DNA from: Desmodesmus armatus
Lineage: Eukaryota; Chlorophyta; Chlorophyceae; Sphaeropleales; Scenedesmaceae
Assembly (NCBI GenBank): GCA_007449985.2
Contig: VIIQ02000001.1
Coordinates: 1,173,501 to 1,237,500, forward strand
Reading direction: 5' to 3'
Length of the DNA stretch: 64,000 nt
Position numbers and translations under genes: made by a program. This document shows positions 1 through 11,882 of the stretch, piece after piece. The notes under the pieces are model-generated. The model was not told where the DNA came from. It saw nothing but the letters and a program-made list of their open reading frames with translations, and searched no databases. Each line of letters begins with the position of its first letter. Position 1 is the stretch's first letter.

Positions 1-1959
1 CGTTCAGACAGGACTGCAGGAAGTCAGGAGACAGTCCAGCACAGCCACCAACGGTACCTGGGGCCACCAGGTGCTGCAGGATCCAGGTGTTGATGCAGGA
101 TTGGCGGTAGTCGGGTGAAACTGTTGCACAGGTGGCTCCAGGCATACCGCTGGGGGATGCGGCTGTCTGTTGCCTCATGACCCACTGGTTGATGGAATTT
201 TGGTAGCAGGCTGGCCACTCCTGGGGCCCAAGGCTTGCGCAGCTGCCGCCAACAAGAAACTCTGCGTGGATACCTGCATGCCAAACGGATGCAGGTCGTG
301 GGATGGGGAAGTTGGTTGTAAGTTTGTTGGACCCAGAGTATGCGTGTGTATGGAGTTTCGCAGGTGTCCATAAGGATGTAGTACATATCTCACATGTTAG
401 CTGTAACCTACTAATGGGTGGTCTTTGTGCCCCTTTGGCTGGCGATAGTGTGTGCTCTGTACATCACCCGCCACAATTTCCGCCACAGCAGTCCCGAGCC
501 TTATCAAGCTCACCCAAGACAGGCAAGTTCATTCTTACCTTGTGAAAACACCGTGAAGAGCAACAGAGATGCAGCAAGGGCCCGTGCGGGAGCAGTGGTG
601 GGTGTTGCCATGTTGGTGGTGATGATGGTCTGAATTGAGCAAATGATGGGAAGGTGAGAGGTTGGATGCACGGGCTATGGTGTGGTAAGGGGCTGGTCAG
701 GATGCATAGCCCCAAAGCGTCACGGTGAGCTGCGGGCAGGTGTTACCAAACCCCGATATAGCTCCGCAATTGCCGCCAGCTACTCGACCATTGTGCACAA
801 ATAAAACGCTGTAGTTGTATCGAAAGCACTGTGATGCGCTTTGAAGCTTGGAAAAGCCCCGTTTCACGATCATGGAGGCTGGCTAGGCCCGCAGTGTGTG
901 CTGCTGGGCATTGTACTGCCAAGTGGGCTTGCCATCCGGATGGCAAAGTGGATCCACTAAATGGCTGTGCACATGCTGAATTCAGCCTTGATCGCAAGTG
1001 ACACCGCTAATCCTATACAGCGCAAGTGACACCACGGCTCATATACAGCTGCAGTATCCTCAAGTACCGGTAGGCACCATTGCTGTCTGCCGCTGCCAGG
1101 TACCTGACCGGTACACGTTAAGCTGCTGTCCCCACTGAAATGCTGACTGATGACATGGCAGCGTCGCCAATTCTGATGACCGCAACCTCACAGTCACCCT
1201 TGCTTAGTCATTACACGCTTGTAGTACGAGGTTATAGTCATTACACGCTTGTAGTACGAGGTTGTTACCGAGTTGATTTGGACGACGCACACCATTTTTG
1301 GGCGGCACATTCTTTCAAAGTGCATGGCTCAGTCAGCACATTGTCCTGAACCTTGCCCTTCACAGTGTGTTGTACACACATGCGAGCTCAAACCCAACAT
1401 ACCTGCTGCAATTGCTACGGCTTGCTGTCACAACTACTACCACAGGACTGCTGCAACTGCTCCAACCACTGCGACTGCTCCAACTGCTGCAACCCTCACA
1501 TACCGACTGTGGGGCTCAGGCCGCCTCAGTGATCCGACTCTTCTAGAAATTTCTTCTTCTTTTAGGAATGACACTGCAATGCGCATGCCTAAATCAAGCT
1601 GTGTCAGGCCTAAACCTTTCTCCCCACCCACAACAAGCCTGAAACCCACCAACACAGGAACAACACCAACCCGCAAAGCTGCACCAGCCAAGCGCCACCC
1701 AGACAACTGCACACAACAGCTGCCCAAATGACCCATGACAACACCAAAACGCGCAAGTCTGCAACAGCACAACAGCTGCAGGCAGGGACAGAGGGACAGG
1801 GCTGAAAACTGTGGCGGTAACACACACATACCCAGACAACGACAACAACCCGATCAAGGGGCAGTGCACAGGCTGCAGGCATAAGCACCCACTGCCATGA
1901 CAACAGGGTACAGCTAGCACCTAGCTGGCACCATACCCACGCTATGCAGTAACCCTGCA
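1..1959. other. No gene recognised; 3' flank of the LRR gene
   Basis: I see only short overlapping frames here, none with a recognisable domain or a believable exon chain. The stretch 1430-1500 has a degenerate ACTGCTGCAACTGC-type repeat. An exon of a gene lying left of the window could be hidden in 1-400, but I cannot support one. Confidence 0.4.
1205..1263. repeat. 30-bp direct tandem duplication
   Basis: Two head-to-tail copies of a 30-bp unit beginning TAGTCATTACACG lie at 1205-1234 and 1235-1263 and are almost identical, so the duplication is recent. No coding function is visible. Confidence 0.85.
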
Positions 1960-4900
1960 CTACACACTTATCAGCATCTCCTCAACCTTGTGCATCTTGC
2001 ACAGCTTACAAGCTGCTTGCTTGAGCTCCGCAACCTCTGCACTCTCAGACACCAGGAACGCATTACCCTCCAGATGCAGCTGCCTCAGTCCCACCCACCA
2101 CCCCTGCTGCAGCACCTGAGTGAATCCCACCAGTCCACGCTCTGTGATGCAGTTGTGCCCCAGCCCTAGCAATGTAAGCCGCGGCCAGTGCACAGCAGAG
2201 GCTGAGAGCGCAGCTGCACCCGTGTCCCCCATGCCAGTGCTGCCCAGGCGCAAGGTGTGCAGCAGCGGCAGCAGTGGAGCCGCCTTTTCAATCAGCGCCT
2301 TGATGCCGCTGTCGCCAATGCTGCTGTTGCCGTCCAAGGCCAGGGACTCCAGTCTGTGCCAGTGCTGTGCTGCATGCTCGGCTAGGGCTTGCACCCCTGC
2401 AGCAGAAGCAGACAGGCAAAACAATGGATTGCGCTCTTTGATCAATGCCCACCGAAGAATGCTTCAGCAGAGAGACGATGAAAGGTACGAAGTACTAAAT
2501 TCAGCAACTCATCGTATGCAAGGCATGTATGGTGGCCAGTTCCTTGCCAGGCGAGCAACAGAAGGCACAGCCCTCACAGTGACACTGGGTCCCGTCCAAT
2601 ATGTCAACGACACATGCCTCAGTGAAATGCAGCTCTCTGCCACAGTGAACTAGCAACAACGGTAGCTTGTTAGGCATTTGCAGCAACCCCGCGCAGGGGG
2701 CTATGTCACAGTGTCACCACCTTCAACTGAACTTCCTCCAGCCTGAAAGAGCTCCCATCAGGTACGCCAGCGGTATCTGTTACTGTTGCTGTTATTAACA
2801 GACAATTGAACCTTCCAAACTTCTTGGTGAACATCAGGAGAATTTGTGGTCACCAACACACAAAACACTCACCTCTGCCCGTGATGCAGTTGCCTGACAG
2901 GTCCAGCTGCTGCAACATGGGCCAAAAGGGAGCCGACCACTGTGCCAGAGCCTCCAAGTGCTCATCAGTCAGCTGCTGCCCCATAAGGTTCATACTCAAC
3001 CCACCCTCGCCACACAAGCTCAACTGCACTGCACGGCCAAATGCCTGCCAGTCTTCGGAGCTGTTGGGCAGCTGTTTGGCAGTGTCCAGCACTGCCTGGA
3101 GGTCCCCTGGCAGTTGGTAACTGTCTGAGGGGCTGGTCAAACTCTGAGTCAAACCTATGAGGCTCATGCCAGGGGAGTTGTTGGGCGCTGTGGCAGCTGC
3201 TGGCGGTGCTGTCGCTGCTGCGTATGCACGCCCACCTGCTGTTACTGTTGTTGCTGTGGCCGGCAAGCTGGATGCATTGCTTGTTGCACCCAGCCCGCCC
3301 TGCCGCTTGCTGCGTGGAATCCACAGCCTACTGAACGTAGAACGAAGGGAGCGTCCCTTGGAGACTGCACCCGGTGCTGTGACAGCTGCAGATGGCTGGT
3401 ACTCGGGTGTGGGAGGCAGTGTGGGGCTGGGGCTCCTGCTGCTCCTGCTGCTGCTGGTGCTGGTGCTGTACCCACTATAGCAGTAGCTACTGCTACTGCT
3501 GCTGCTGCTGCTGCCAGGCTGGTCCAACGCTGGTATGTCAGGGTACAGGGTACAGGGTTGCCAAGGGCCTGGCTGGTGCTGGAACGTTTCCACAACCTGC
3601 AGGCAAGCAAGTTGTGTGCAGACGCAATGGCAGGACAAACACACAAAGCTTCAACAAGCAGTGCCTATGCCTGGTTCGAACTTGTGCAATGCATGCAAGG
3701 AACACCAGAGGGCTTAGGTGGGAATCCAAATGCCTTTGAAGGCATTCCAACCTCAGGTGGGCCAGTTGACTGCCAGTATCGTGGCAGTGACTGCACCTCA
3801 GCACGGTGCAATGCATGTAGAAAGCCGATTTCAGAGAGCTGAGACACAGGGTGCTGTGCTTCTGTGTCAAAGGTACTTTGCGGGCTCTGACCTCGCGTAT
3901 TAGGGCCCCTCATAGTCTGAGAGACCATAGGGTAACCCTCAGTCCTGCATGCCACATTGCTGTGCTGCGCACCATTCTTACTGGAGCTGCAGACTCACCA
4001 TGATGGATCCTGCCAGTGTGTTGCCATCTGCGGACTGACCGGCCCCCATAGGCTGCTTGTCCCTCAGTTGGGTGAGCTCACTGAGCAGCACTGAGAGGGC
4101 ATCACCTTCAGTCCATGCGGCACCTGCAACACATGCAGCCCCACAGAGCTGGATATGTGGAGCTGAGGGACAAGAGGTCAACCGTTGGGACCAGGTGACC
4201 CCATGGCCCCAATAATACCGCCACTGACACACTCGTGACTATGTAAGCTGTCCTGTTGAGCGAACTGTAGGTATCAAGCCACATCTGCTGTCATCTGACA
4301 CACAGGCTCAGTCAGCTTATAAGCTGTGAGTAATTACTGCGCAGCTCATAAGAGATGGACATGTGCTGCTAAGGCTAGAGGTTACAGCTCTGGTAGCTTT
4401 CTTGATGCGCCAGCTAGGAGTGTACGTGGCGGCAGAAGACATGTGTCTGAATAGAACCTGCGCCAACCAGGACCACAGACAGGGGAGAACGACAGGCTGC
4501 TTAGTGATGACAGTCTTACCTGCTGTCAGCTGGGGAGCGATGTGTGTGCTGGTGGGAGCCGCGATCTGTGGTGGCCGTGGGTGCATCTGCTGCTGCCAGA
4601 CCTGGTTTGGGACACCGGGGTAACCTTGCAGCATGAACAGCAGCTGCAGCGTGACACAGCACAGCACAGCGACAGCACAAATCATGGTTCACATAGGTGA
4701 TCATGTTGGTTCCTATCTGCGCAACATCCATATGGCGAACAAATGCGGCAACATGCACAAGTGTGTTTGCATCGGACTTCCCAACTCAAGAGTTGATCAG
4801 CGCTGAGCGTACTGCAGCTTAGAAGCCTCGTAACTTTGTACACCATGTCAGACTGACACTCTTCAAATGAGTGTACATGACATGGCTTCCTACAGCTGAG

Positions 4901-6031
4901 TGTGTATGACATGACATGACATGACATGACATGACATGACATGACATGACATGACATGACATGACATGACATGACATGACATGACATGACATGACATGAC
5001 ATGACATGACATGACATGACATGACATGACATGACATGACATGGCTTCATACAGCTTCCTTCGCAAGGAGGCGCACCAGTGCCAGGATTTTCTGCAGGGC
5101 CTCGCTGTTCTCCATGTGTATCAGCACGAGTTGCCGCTGCAGGTTGTCCAGCTGGTGCTCCGCAGCCCGCACGGCTGCCGCCAAGTCCTGCTGCACACTG
5201 GCCAGGCTCTCTTCCTGCAGAACAGCAATGCAGGTTGCAGCAAGAGGGAACTGTTGGCAGCTACTGATGGGTGTTGCCAGCACGACTGCCTTGTTGACCA
5301 ATGCACTGATGAGACTCCTGCGCAGCCACAATGGGGTTGAGGCCCCCCGCCCGACCTTTGGGGTCCTTTGTTTGGCAAGCTGTTTGTTGCTGCCAGGAAA
5401 GTGCAATGAGGGGCGGAACCCTTGGTGGTGGAGTGGCTTTGATGTCGCCAACACTATATGTGCTTCTACTTGCCACCTGCACGCAATGACCGGCCATGCT
5501 GCACAGTGCACAGAAGAGTTGATGCAGCGACAGCATGTGCTCATGCTCAAGCCTCTCACCAGCTTTTGTGCCAGCAGCTGGTTCTGTTGGATGGGCACAC
5601 ACACCAGGGCCAGCTGCAGCCTGTTGATGATGCAGTCAATTGAGCGGCTCATTTCACCTGCAGGGGGTCAGTTGCAGTAACACGTCTATAACATGTTATT
5701 GTTAGTAAACTTGTGGGACTTCAAACACCAACTGGGAGGACAGCACTAACTTATCGTACAGTGTACGATATCAGTGGTGATGGCCATGTGCGCTGCTGCA
5801 TCTTATAGCAAGCTGCTGATTTGGTGTCTTACAGCCTCACAAAAGCACTCAAAGCCCAACTTGAAGACAGTGTCTGGGCATGCTGCAGGCCTCTCTGCCG
5901 GGCAGGTGCTGCTGTGCCACCATAGGGTCACCGTGTGCTCACGTGAGCAGAAAAAGCGCCCAAACCAGTGCATGCCTTCGCACTTCTCGCAAAGCATCTG
6001 CACCTCGTGAACAGCCTCACGCAGCAGCTGT

Positions 6032-6117
<86 letters not shown>

Positions 6118-7132
6118 CAGCAGCAGCAGCAGCAATGGCAGGGGCACCAGGTGGTTGAGCAGTGTAAGCCACACAGTACAGCATGTGCTGCAAAACCTGC
6201 TGTTGTACACATTTCTCAGTAATTATACTGCTGTGCCTGATGGCTGGGCGCGCCACCCCAATGGGGACAGCAACTGTGCACAGGCTCAAGCCTGCAGCAT
6301 CTGTTCAGTTGCACTGGCACCAATACGAGAAAAGCAGGTTTCTTCAGCAATGTACCGACCCCATGACTGAGGCGCACAGTGCACAGCCTCTGCTGCTGAA
6401 CGCTACGACAGGGGCCCCTGAAGCAAGAGCAGTGCCTGCTGCCTCACCTTCAGGGTACCAAGCCAGCCTTCTGCTTGGCTGTCGGCCTGCTGCCATGCTG
6501 ACTGTTGGCCTGCTGCCATGCTGTTGGCCTGCTGCCATGCTGAGTCGGCCACAAACCGCACCGTCTGCACAACTTCATGCAGCTTCCTGCAGTCCCCTGG
6601 GAAGCTGCACACAGAGAGTGACATGTGTAGTGCAGAGATGTGATGTGTCATGGTTCAGTTCAATCAATAAATGCATCATCGAGGTTGCTGCGCCCCCCTT
6701 GTTTCTTGAGCAGTGAAGGTGCTGTGAGTGCAGGATATCCTGGTACTGTGTATGTCTAACAGTATGGATACCCAAGGGCCTGTCTTGAGGCATATAATGT
6801 GGCTGTGCTGCGTGTGCTGGCCCACACCCCACTCCACTGGAAAGTACATGCAGTTGGTACTGGCTGCGGTGCCCCCTCAGCTGCTGTACTGTTCATAGGT
6901 GTGCAGCTGTGAAAGCAGCCAAGGCAGGATTGTTTGCTACTCACTTCACCACGAACGTGATCTGTGACGCAACGCTGTCACCTGCAACGAAGGGAGTGGC
7001 ATCTGTGATTGGTGGTAACTGCCTATGCATGGAACCTGCATGAAACCGCTCTGAGCACAGGAAGGACTCACAGAACTTCACAAGCGCAGTGGCCATGCCA
7101 CAAACGCTAATGCCGAAGCCTGCTGCCTCCAT
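1960..7132 (-). CDS. HeLo/MLKL-NTD-like helical bundle plus LRR protein, nine exons
   Basis: Nine exons splice in phase: 7132-6945, 6586-6448, 6027-5943, 5657-5560, 5214-5053, 4643-4520, 4123-3999, 3596-2873, 2396-1960. They total 2,082 nt and encode 693 aa. A 54-nt piece of exon 1 (GTTCC..TTGCAG) could also be an in-frame intron. Residues 1-110 begin MEAAGFGISV and hold amphipathic helices plus a short WQQA repeat. Residues 109-170 contain LCEKCEGMHWFGRFF followed by SREMSRSIDCIINRLQLAL, the arrangement I know from MLKL-type and fungal HeLo four-helix bundles. Residues 170-223 form a coiled coil (SLASVQQDL..ALVRLLAKEA). A Pro/Ser-rich linker follows. The C-terminal third has about five RNI-type leucine-rich repeats (LQQLDLSGNCIT, LESLALDGNSSIGDSG, LTLLGLGHNCIT, LRQLHLEGN). 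No P-loop NTPase lies between. The LRR assignment is firm. The helical-domain assignment is from motif memory and needs a profile search. Confidence 0.78.
4876..5042. repeat. (ATGAC)n pentanucleotide satellite in an intron
   Basis: About 27 nearly perfect ATGAC copies (4908-5042) fill intron 5 of the LRR gene and start a few bases from its 5' splice site (5052). On the far side, 4881-4897 repeats the exon-end/donor sequence found at 5041-5057 (ATGGCTTC.TACAGCT). The array therefore sits between two copies of an exon-intron boundary. Confidence 0.95.
6032..6134. repeat. Long interrupted CAG/CTG tract at a 3' splice site
   Basis: About 33 trinucleotides, CAG on the + strand and therefore CTG in the sense of the minus-strand LRR gene. 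The tract ends in CTACAG, the acceptor of exon 3 (first base 6027), so it lies in the intron and replaces the usual pyrimidine tract. Poly-Ala, poly-Leu and poly-Cys frames across it are artefacts. Confidence 0.9.
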
Positions 7133-7567
7133 CGTCTATGTGGGTTGCAGTATCGTTGCTTGATCAGCTGCAGCTGGAGCCCTACATATTTCTCCTGCTG
7201 CTTCCCCGCGCGACGGAGCTTGCTGAGCGCACGTACCCCGCTCTCGTTTGTCCTCTCGGAATGCTTTCAAGGCGTCTTGATAATGCCGTCAGAAGCATGT
7301 GCATGTGCATGTGCAAGTAACAGGTACCGAGCCACCGGAAGGCCCAGGTCACCCAGGATTATCCAATACGTTTGCAAGATCACATCGATTGAATCGACAC
7401 TTGCGTACATATTACGTCTAGCACACTGGACTCGTCGTCCTGGCCAGATGCTGCACATGTGCCAGATGCTGTGCAGCAACAGTACCCAACACACAACACC
7501 AGCAGAACAAGCCCAAAAAGGCATGGCAGACTCCACAACCCTGCACATCTCATGCGCTTTGTCAGCA

Positions 7568-10500
7568 TCAACTGCTCTCTTGCTTCTGCTGCTCCTGTCG
7601 GCGAGCGAGCTGCCCCGACCACACTCCAATAGCCCATGGCGCTGGCGCACCGCTGCTGCTGCTGCTGGCACCATAATGACCAGCCACACCGCTGCCAGCT
7701 GCAGCTCCCCCTACACCAGCTGTTGCCAGGAAGGCCTGACCTCCTGCAACATCTGCAACAGCAGAAAGGCTGGCAACTGGCTCAACTCCTGCTGTCCTGG
7801 CAGCAAAAGCAGCCCACTTGGCAGACAGTGGCAGCTCCTGTAAGACAGGTAGCGCCAGGTCCAGCTGCTCTTGGTCCTCCTCCTGCTGCTCCTCCTCTTC
7901 CTCTCCCTCCTGCTGCTGCTGCTGTTCGTCCTGCTGCTGCTGCTGGGGGTGGTCCTGCAGCACTTGCAGACCCACTGCAGGCGCCTGGCCCCTGGCCAGG
8001 ATATCCAGCCATGAGCAAATTTTCCCCCTGTTTCTGTACACAGGCATGCGCAGTGGCAGGCGCGCCTCCCCCTGCTGCTGCCCCTCCTGCTGCTGTGTTA
8101 GTATACTGTCCACCAACTGCAGCTCTGCAAGACTGGGAGCTACAACAGCAGCTGCTTTGCTGGGCGGCCCGCCCTGCCTGCCTGCCTGCAGTGCTGCTGC
8201 CAGCTGCCGCCCAGTGGGTGCATCCAATGAGTCATCCTCTCCTTCATCCTCGGCGTCTGCTGCAGGTGGCTGCTGGCTGCCACTGCTGGTGCTGTTGCCG
8301 CCCTTGCCTCCTCGCTTGACATAGAACTGGCCGCGTTGCAGCTGCCCTGCTGTGAACCAGCCGAGCTTGTCAATGCCCTCTGCATTGGGGTGGGCCATGC
8401 CAGCTGCAACAGGCGACACAGCATGAGAAAAAGCATCCAGCAGCGCACGACAGCACGCAAATTCAGCAAACATAGCTGCATAGTGAGCCTCGGAAACATT
8501 CACGCAGTGATTGGCCTTACTGAGTTGCAATTTTGGATAACAGGCACGGCACAGCTCACCACCCGACTGCCTGCACACACCACAGGATGTATGTGGCCTC
8601 AAGCACACTCCCGACACCCATATCAGGCACACAACCGCACCAACATGAAAAGCTAGAAGGAACGAGACACGACGATGCTCCCAAACAACACGATACATGC
8701 TGCAAGGGTGGACAGACTGTCAACTCTCCCTACATGCAAGCTTGAAACATGTGCCATGAACATGACCAATTTACATGGCCAATTAGCTCACCTTCCAAGC
8801 GCCGGCCCAGGAGCTCGGGCAGCTGCTGCCCTCCTGCAAGCCGCAGCAAGTATATCGCCATCTTTCCATCCTTGCAGTACATGACAGGGCAGCGGCCGTC
8901 CAGCAAGCTGCGGGTGTGTGCTGCAGGAATGAGGCCGTGGGTCTCTTCCTCTAGCTCCCTGGCTGCTGTGGCATAAGGGTGTTTGGATCCATCTGCTCGT
9001 CGGTCAATCTTGCCTGCGCCATCGAGGGAGAAAGGCAGCAAAAAGGCAGAGACGACAGGTTTGAGAGCGTTTTAGCGAGGGTATAGGGTGGAATTACCAC
9101 ATGGGTCTCTTCCTCTAGCTCCCTGGCTGCTGTGGCATCAGGGTGCTTGAGTCCATCTGCGCATCGGTCAATCTTGCCTGCGGTCGCAAGGGAGGAAGGG
9201 GAGACATATTTGAGGGCTTTGTGGTGAGGGTGTAGGTGTGACTACACATGGCCGCTGCAAGTCTTGACAATTAAACATTAGTATTCGCTTGGGTGGATAA
9301 CTTGGACACCTGTCTGTGTTTGGCGGTGTGCCAGCAGAGCTGCACTGCTATGGGGGCATCTCAGTGCGCCCGGCGGAGATACACACACTGCCGCAGGTTC
9401 CCTATCTGCATGCAGCTACCCGTATGCAGCGCGCAAGAACTTTTTCGTTCCAAAAAGATGACAAATACAGAAATTTGAAAATAAATTAAATTTGTTAATA
9501 CTGTTTCGAATAATTTTTCTTCTGACCACCTGGTTCTCAATGAGACCGCCTGACCTGCTGGTACGTTCCACGCGCCCTTCTTGGTCTCCCACACCAGCAG
9601 CACCCTTGGCTGCCCTTCAGGGCCATCAAAGTCATACAGCACCACACCTGATGACACAAACAGCATGCAGCAGGTAATAAGTACACAGCGCAAGGGTACA
9701 TTGCAACCATAACAGTCGCAATTGGGTTTTAAGGTTTTCGAACAAGGATTTAGCATGCTGAACACAGCCGTCGGAGCGGCCTACAAACCACGCGTCCCTT
9801 TGGTGCAGCACCTCATGTTTGGACTGGGCCGACGTGCTTCGCGGAGTGGGTCGGAGAGCAGCACCGTCAACTGCTATCAGTGCACAAACAGTGTGCTTGG
9901 CGCATCCCGGGTTTTTTTGGTGTAGGACAAGCACCCCGCCGGCACGCGTACACAACCCCTGCCAAACACTCCACAGAACCACCGCTGCTGCAAGGCACTT
10001 CTTTACGCGTGAGCCATCGGCCAATCATTGCAGCTGCTGTTATGCCTACCCCCAGCGCACCTGCTGCCCTGTATTGTGCAATCTGCGCCTCGTCTAGCTG
10101 GTAGGATACACCAGCCACCTTCCCCGGCCGTTGTACAGTGCTGCTGCTGCTGCTGCTGCCATTGCTGCTGGCAGTTGTTACTGGCTGCGCTGTGTGCGGC
10201 TCTGTCGGCTGCTGAGTTTTGTCAAGGTCTAGCTGGTGCTCGGAAGCAGCTGCGTCAGCAGCCGCGGCGGCTGCCGCAGCGGCTGCCGCAGCGGCAGCAG
10301 TTGCAGCAGCTGCTGTTGCATACTCTGCAACTTTGCTTGAATCCACAGCCAGCACTTCCTGCTTCTGTAACTGCTGCAAGCGGGGCGGTGGCGCTGCAAG
10401 CTTGAACGCTGCAGCATCCGCGGCCGCTGCTGCCGCGGCAGCAGCAGCAACTGCAGCAGCTGCTGCTGTTGCAGACTCTGCCACCCTGCTGGAGTCTACA

Positions 10501-10897
10501 GCCAGCAATTCCTGCTTTTGTGACTGCTGCAGGGGCGGCGGCGGCGCTGCAAGCTTGAACGCTGGCTCCTGAGGTGGCTGTTGCGGCTTGTTGGCTTTCT
10601 TCTTCTTGGGCTTTGCCTGCTGCTTTGGCCGCTGCAGTTGCTGCTGGGTGGGCAGCTTTGGTCGCTGCAGTTGCGGGGCACCGAAGAGTGTTAGCCGCGG
10701 CGATTGCTGCTGGCCTGGCTGTTTTGACTGCTGCTCTTGCTGGTCCTGCTGCTGTGGTGCTGGTCCTGTTTGAGCGCCAGACTGCTGTTTTGCCACGGTG
10801 TGTGACTCTTTCTTCTGCACCTGAGGTTGCTGCTGCTGCTGTGGCTTCTGCTGCTTCTGCTGCTGCTTCTCCTGCGATTGTTGCTGCTGCCGCTGTC

Positions 10898-10945
<48 letters not shown>

Positions 10946-11306
10946 CTCCTTGCGAATGTGTGGACTGCTGCTGCATCGCACGGTCCTTGTTCTGCACTGC
11001 CTTTGGGGGCTTCTGATCCTTCCGGTCCTTCTGCTGCTGCTCCTCTTTCTGCACCTGATTTTGCTTGGCCTGCTGCTTTAGCGACTGCTTGGAAGGATGC
11101 GTCTTTGGGAATTTGGCACGCTTGCCTTTGCCTTTGCTTGGTACTGCTGCCGCTGCTGCAATCAACACACTGCTTCTATGTCCACGAGCACAGGGTGTGA
11201 TGGACTGGCACAGGCCACGAAAGCAACCAGCAGCTGCTTGTTGTGAATAACCTAGCCTGAGGCCCCCACTAGTGGTGGCACTGCTGAGAGGGAGGCCTGA
11301 CTGCAT
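7568..11306 (-). CDS. Nudix hydrolase with long poly-Q plastid-type leader
   Basis: Exons 11306-10007, 9647-9555, 9013-8792 and 8403-7568 join in phase (2,451 nt, 816 aa). Residues 1-50 resemble a plastid transit peptide (MQSGLPLSSATTSGGLRLGY, ending near SSVLIAAAAAVPSKGKGKRA). A Gln/Ala-rich region of about 350 residues follows, then a short hydrophobic segment (GALGVGITAAAMIG). The Nudix core reads VVLYDFDGPEGQPRVLLVWE, then KKGAWNVPAGKID and the Nudix box RELEEETHGL, an RExxEETxG variant with one extra residue. After the box, IDKLGWFTAGQL is the usual helix-strand closing of the fold. The C-terminal 250 residues are Gln/Glu-rich. Such enzymes hydrolyse a nucleoside diphosphate linked to another moiety; the substrate cannot be read here. 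The join between the 1.3-kb first exon and the Nudix exons rests on phase only. The Nudix gene could instead start near 9765. Confidence 0.75.
9101..9250 (-). pseudogene. Decayed partial copy of a Nudix exon plus upstream intron
   Basis: 9101-9177 repeats 8937-9013, the first 77 nt of the Nudix-box exon with its 3' splice site, and the following intron sequence is also repeated, giving a unit of about 164 bp. It encodes GKIDRCADGLKHPDATAARE and stops matching inside the exon, just after ELEEETH. Possible donors after it (GTGGTA, GTAATT) are in phase 0, but the true exon needs phase 1. Inclusion would therefore break the frame. Confidence 0.85.
10903..10941. repeat. CTG/CAG tract coding poly-Gln in the Nudix leader
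   Basis: The tract is CTG on the + strand, so CAG in the sense of the minus-strand gene. It is read as glutamine inside the long first exon. Its orientation is opposite to the intronic tracts elsewhere in the window. Confidence 0.85.
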
Positions 11307-11882
11307 GCTCTAGACTGTCGTCACCACAATCACGAGATATACCGCAGCAACAAGATGGGGAATTCCCAATGAAACCAATTGGAGCCAGCAAACAACTTGA
11401 GGTGAGTAGATGGATCAGCAGTTGCGACTCCTCACCCGGCGACCACACCCATTGAGTCACGATCGAAAGAACAAAGCATTGCCGCATCCTGTTGGACGGT
11501 TTGAAACCCACCTGGGCAGTTTGACCACCTGTCAGCTGGGCCCATCATGGCACATGGCATGTGCCCAGCTGTGCAGCCTCCCTGGGGATGCAGTCTCTAA
11601 AGAGAACCTTGAGTCCACTCAATCAAGGCATGTTTTTGCTAGGCCTTAGTGGGCCCCGCTGCGGCTCCTGCTTGGACCTGCCGGAGGCAAAAATGTCTGC
11701 ATATGCTGCCAAGGCCCTGCAACGTGCTGGCAACCCTCATGTGCAATATTCACAAAGATTGGCCAGAGTGTCTCGCCGGGGCTCAGTGGCCTACGTGGCA
11801 GTCTCTCGTCTGTACCTTGCTCACGCACTGCTGCTGCTCACCATTCCTGGGGTGGGGTGGGCAGCAGTCATTGCCTCTCTTC
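11307..11882. other. Spacer between the Nudix gene and U2 snRNA
   Basis: This should hold the minus-strand promoter of the Nudix gene and the plus-strand promoter of the U2 gene. I see no TATA-like box at a convincing distance and no copy of the plant upstream sequence element (RTCCCACATCG). No gene recognised. Confidence 0.4.

Noticed and set aside
4908..5042. CRISPR-like array
   Set aside because: A 5-bp contiguous satellite with no spacers; no cas genes; eukaryotic context.
4682..5050. Protein-like frame with repeated MSCHV
   Set aside because: It is simply the ATGAC satellite in an intron of the LRR gene.
5803..6289. Poly-Leu, poly-Cys and poly-Ala frames
   Set aside because: They come from the intronic CTG tract before LRR gene exon 3; only 5943-6027 is coding there.
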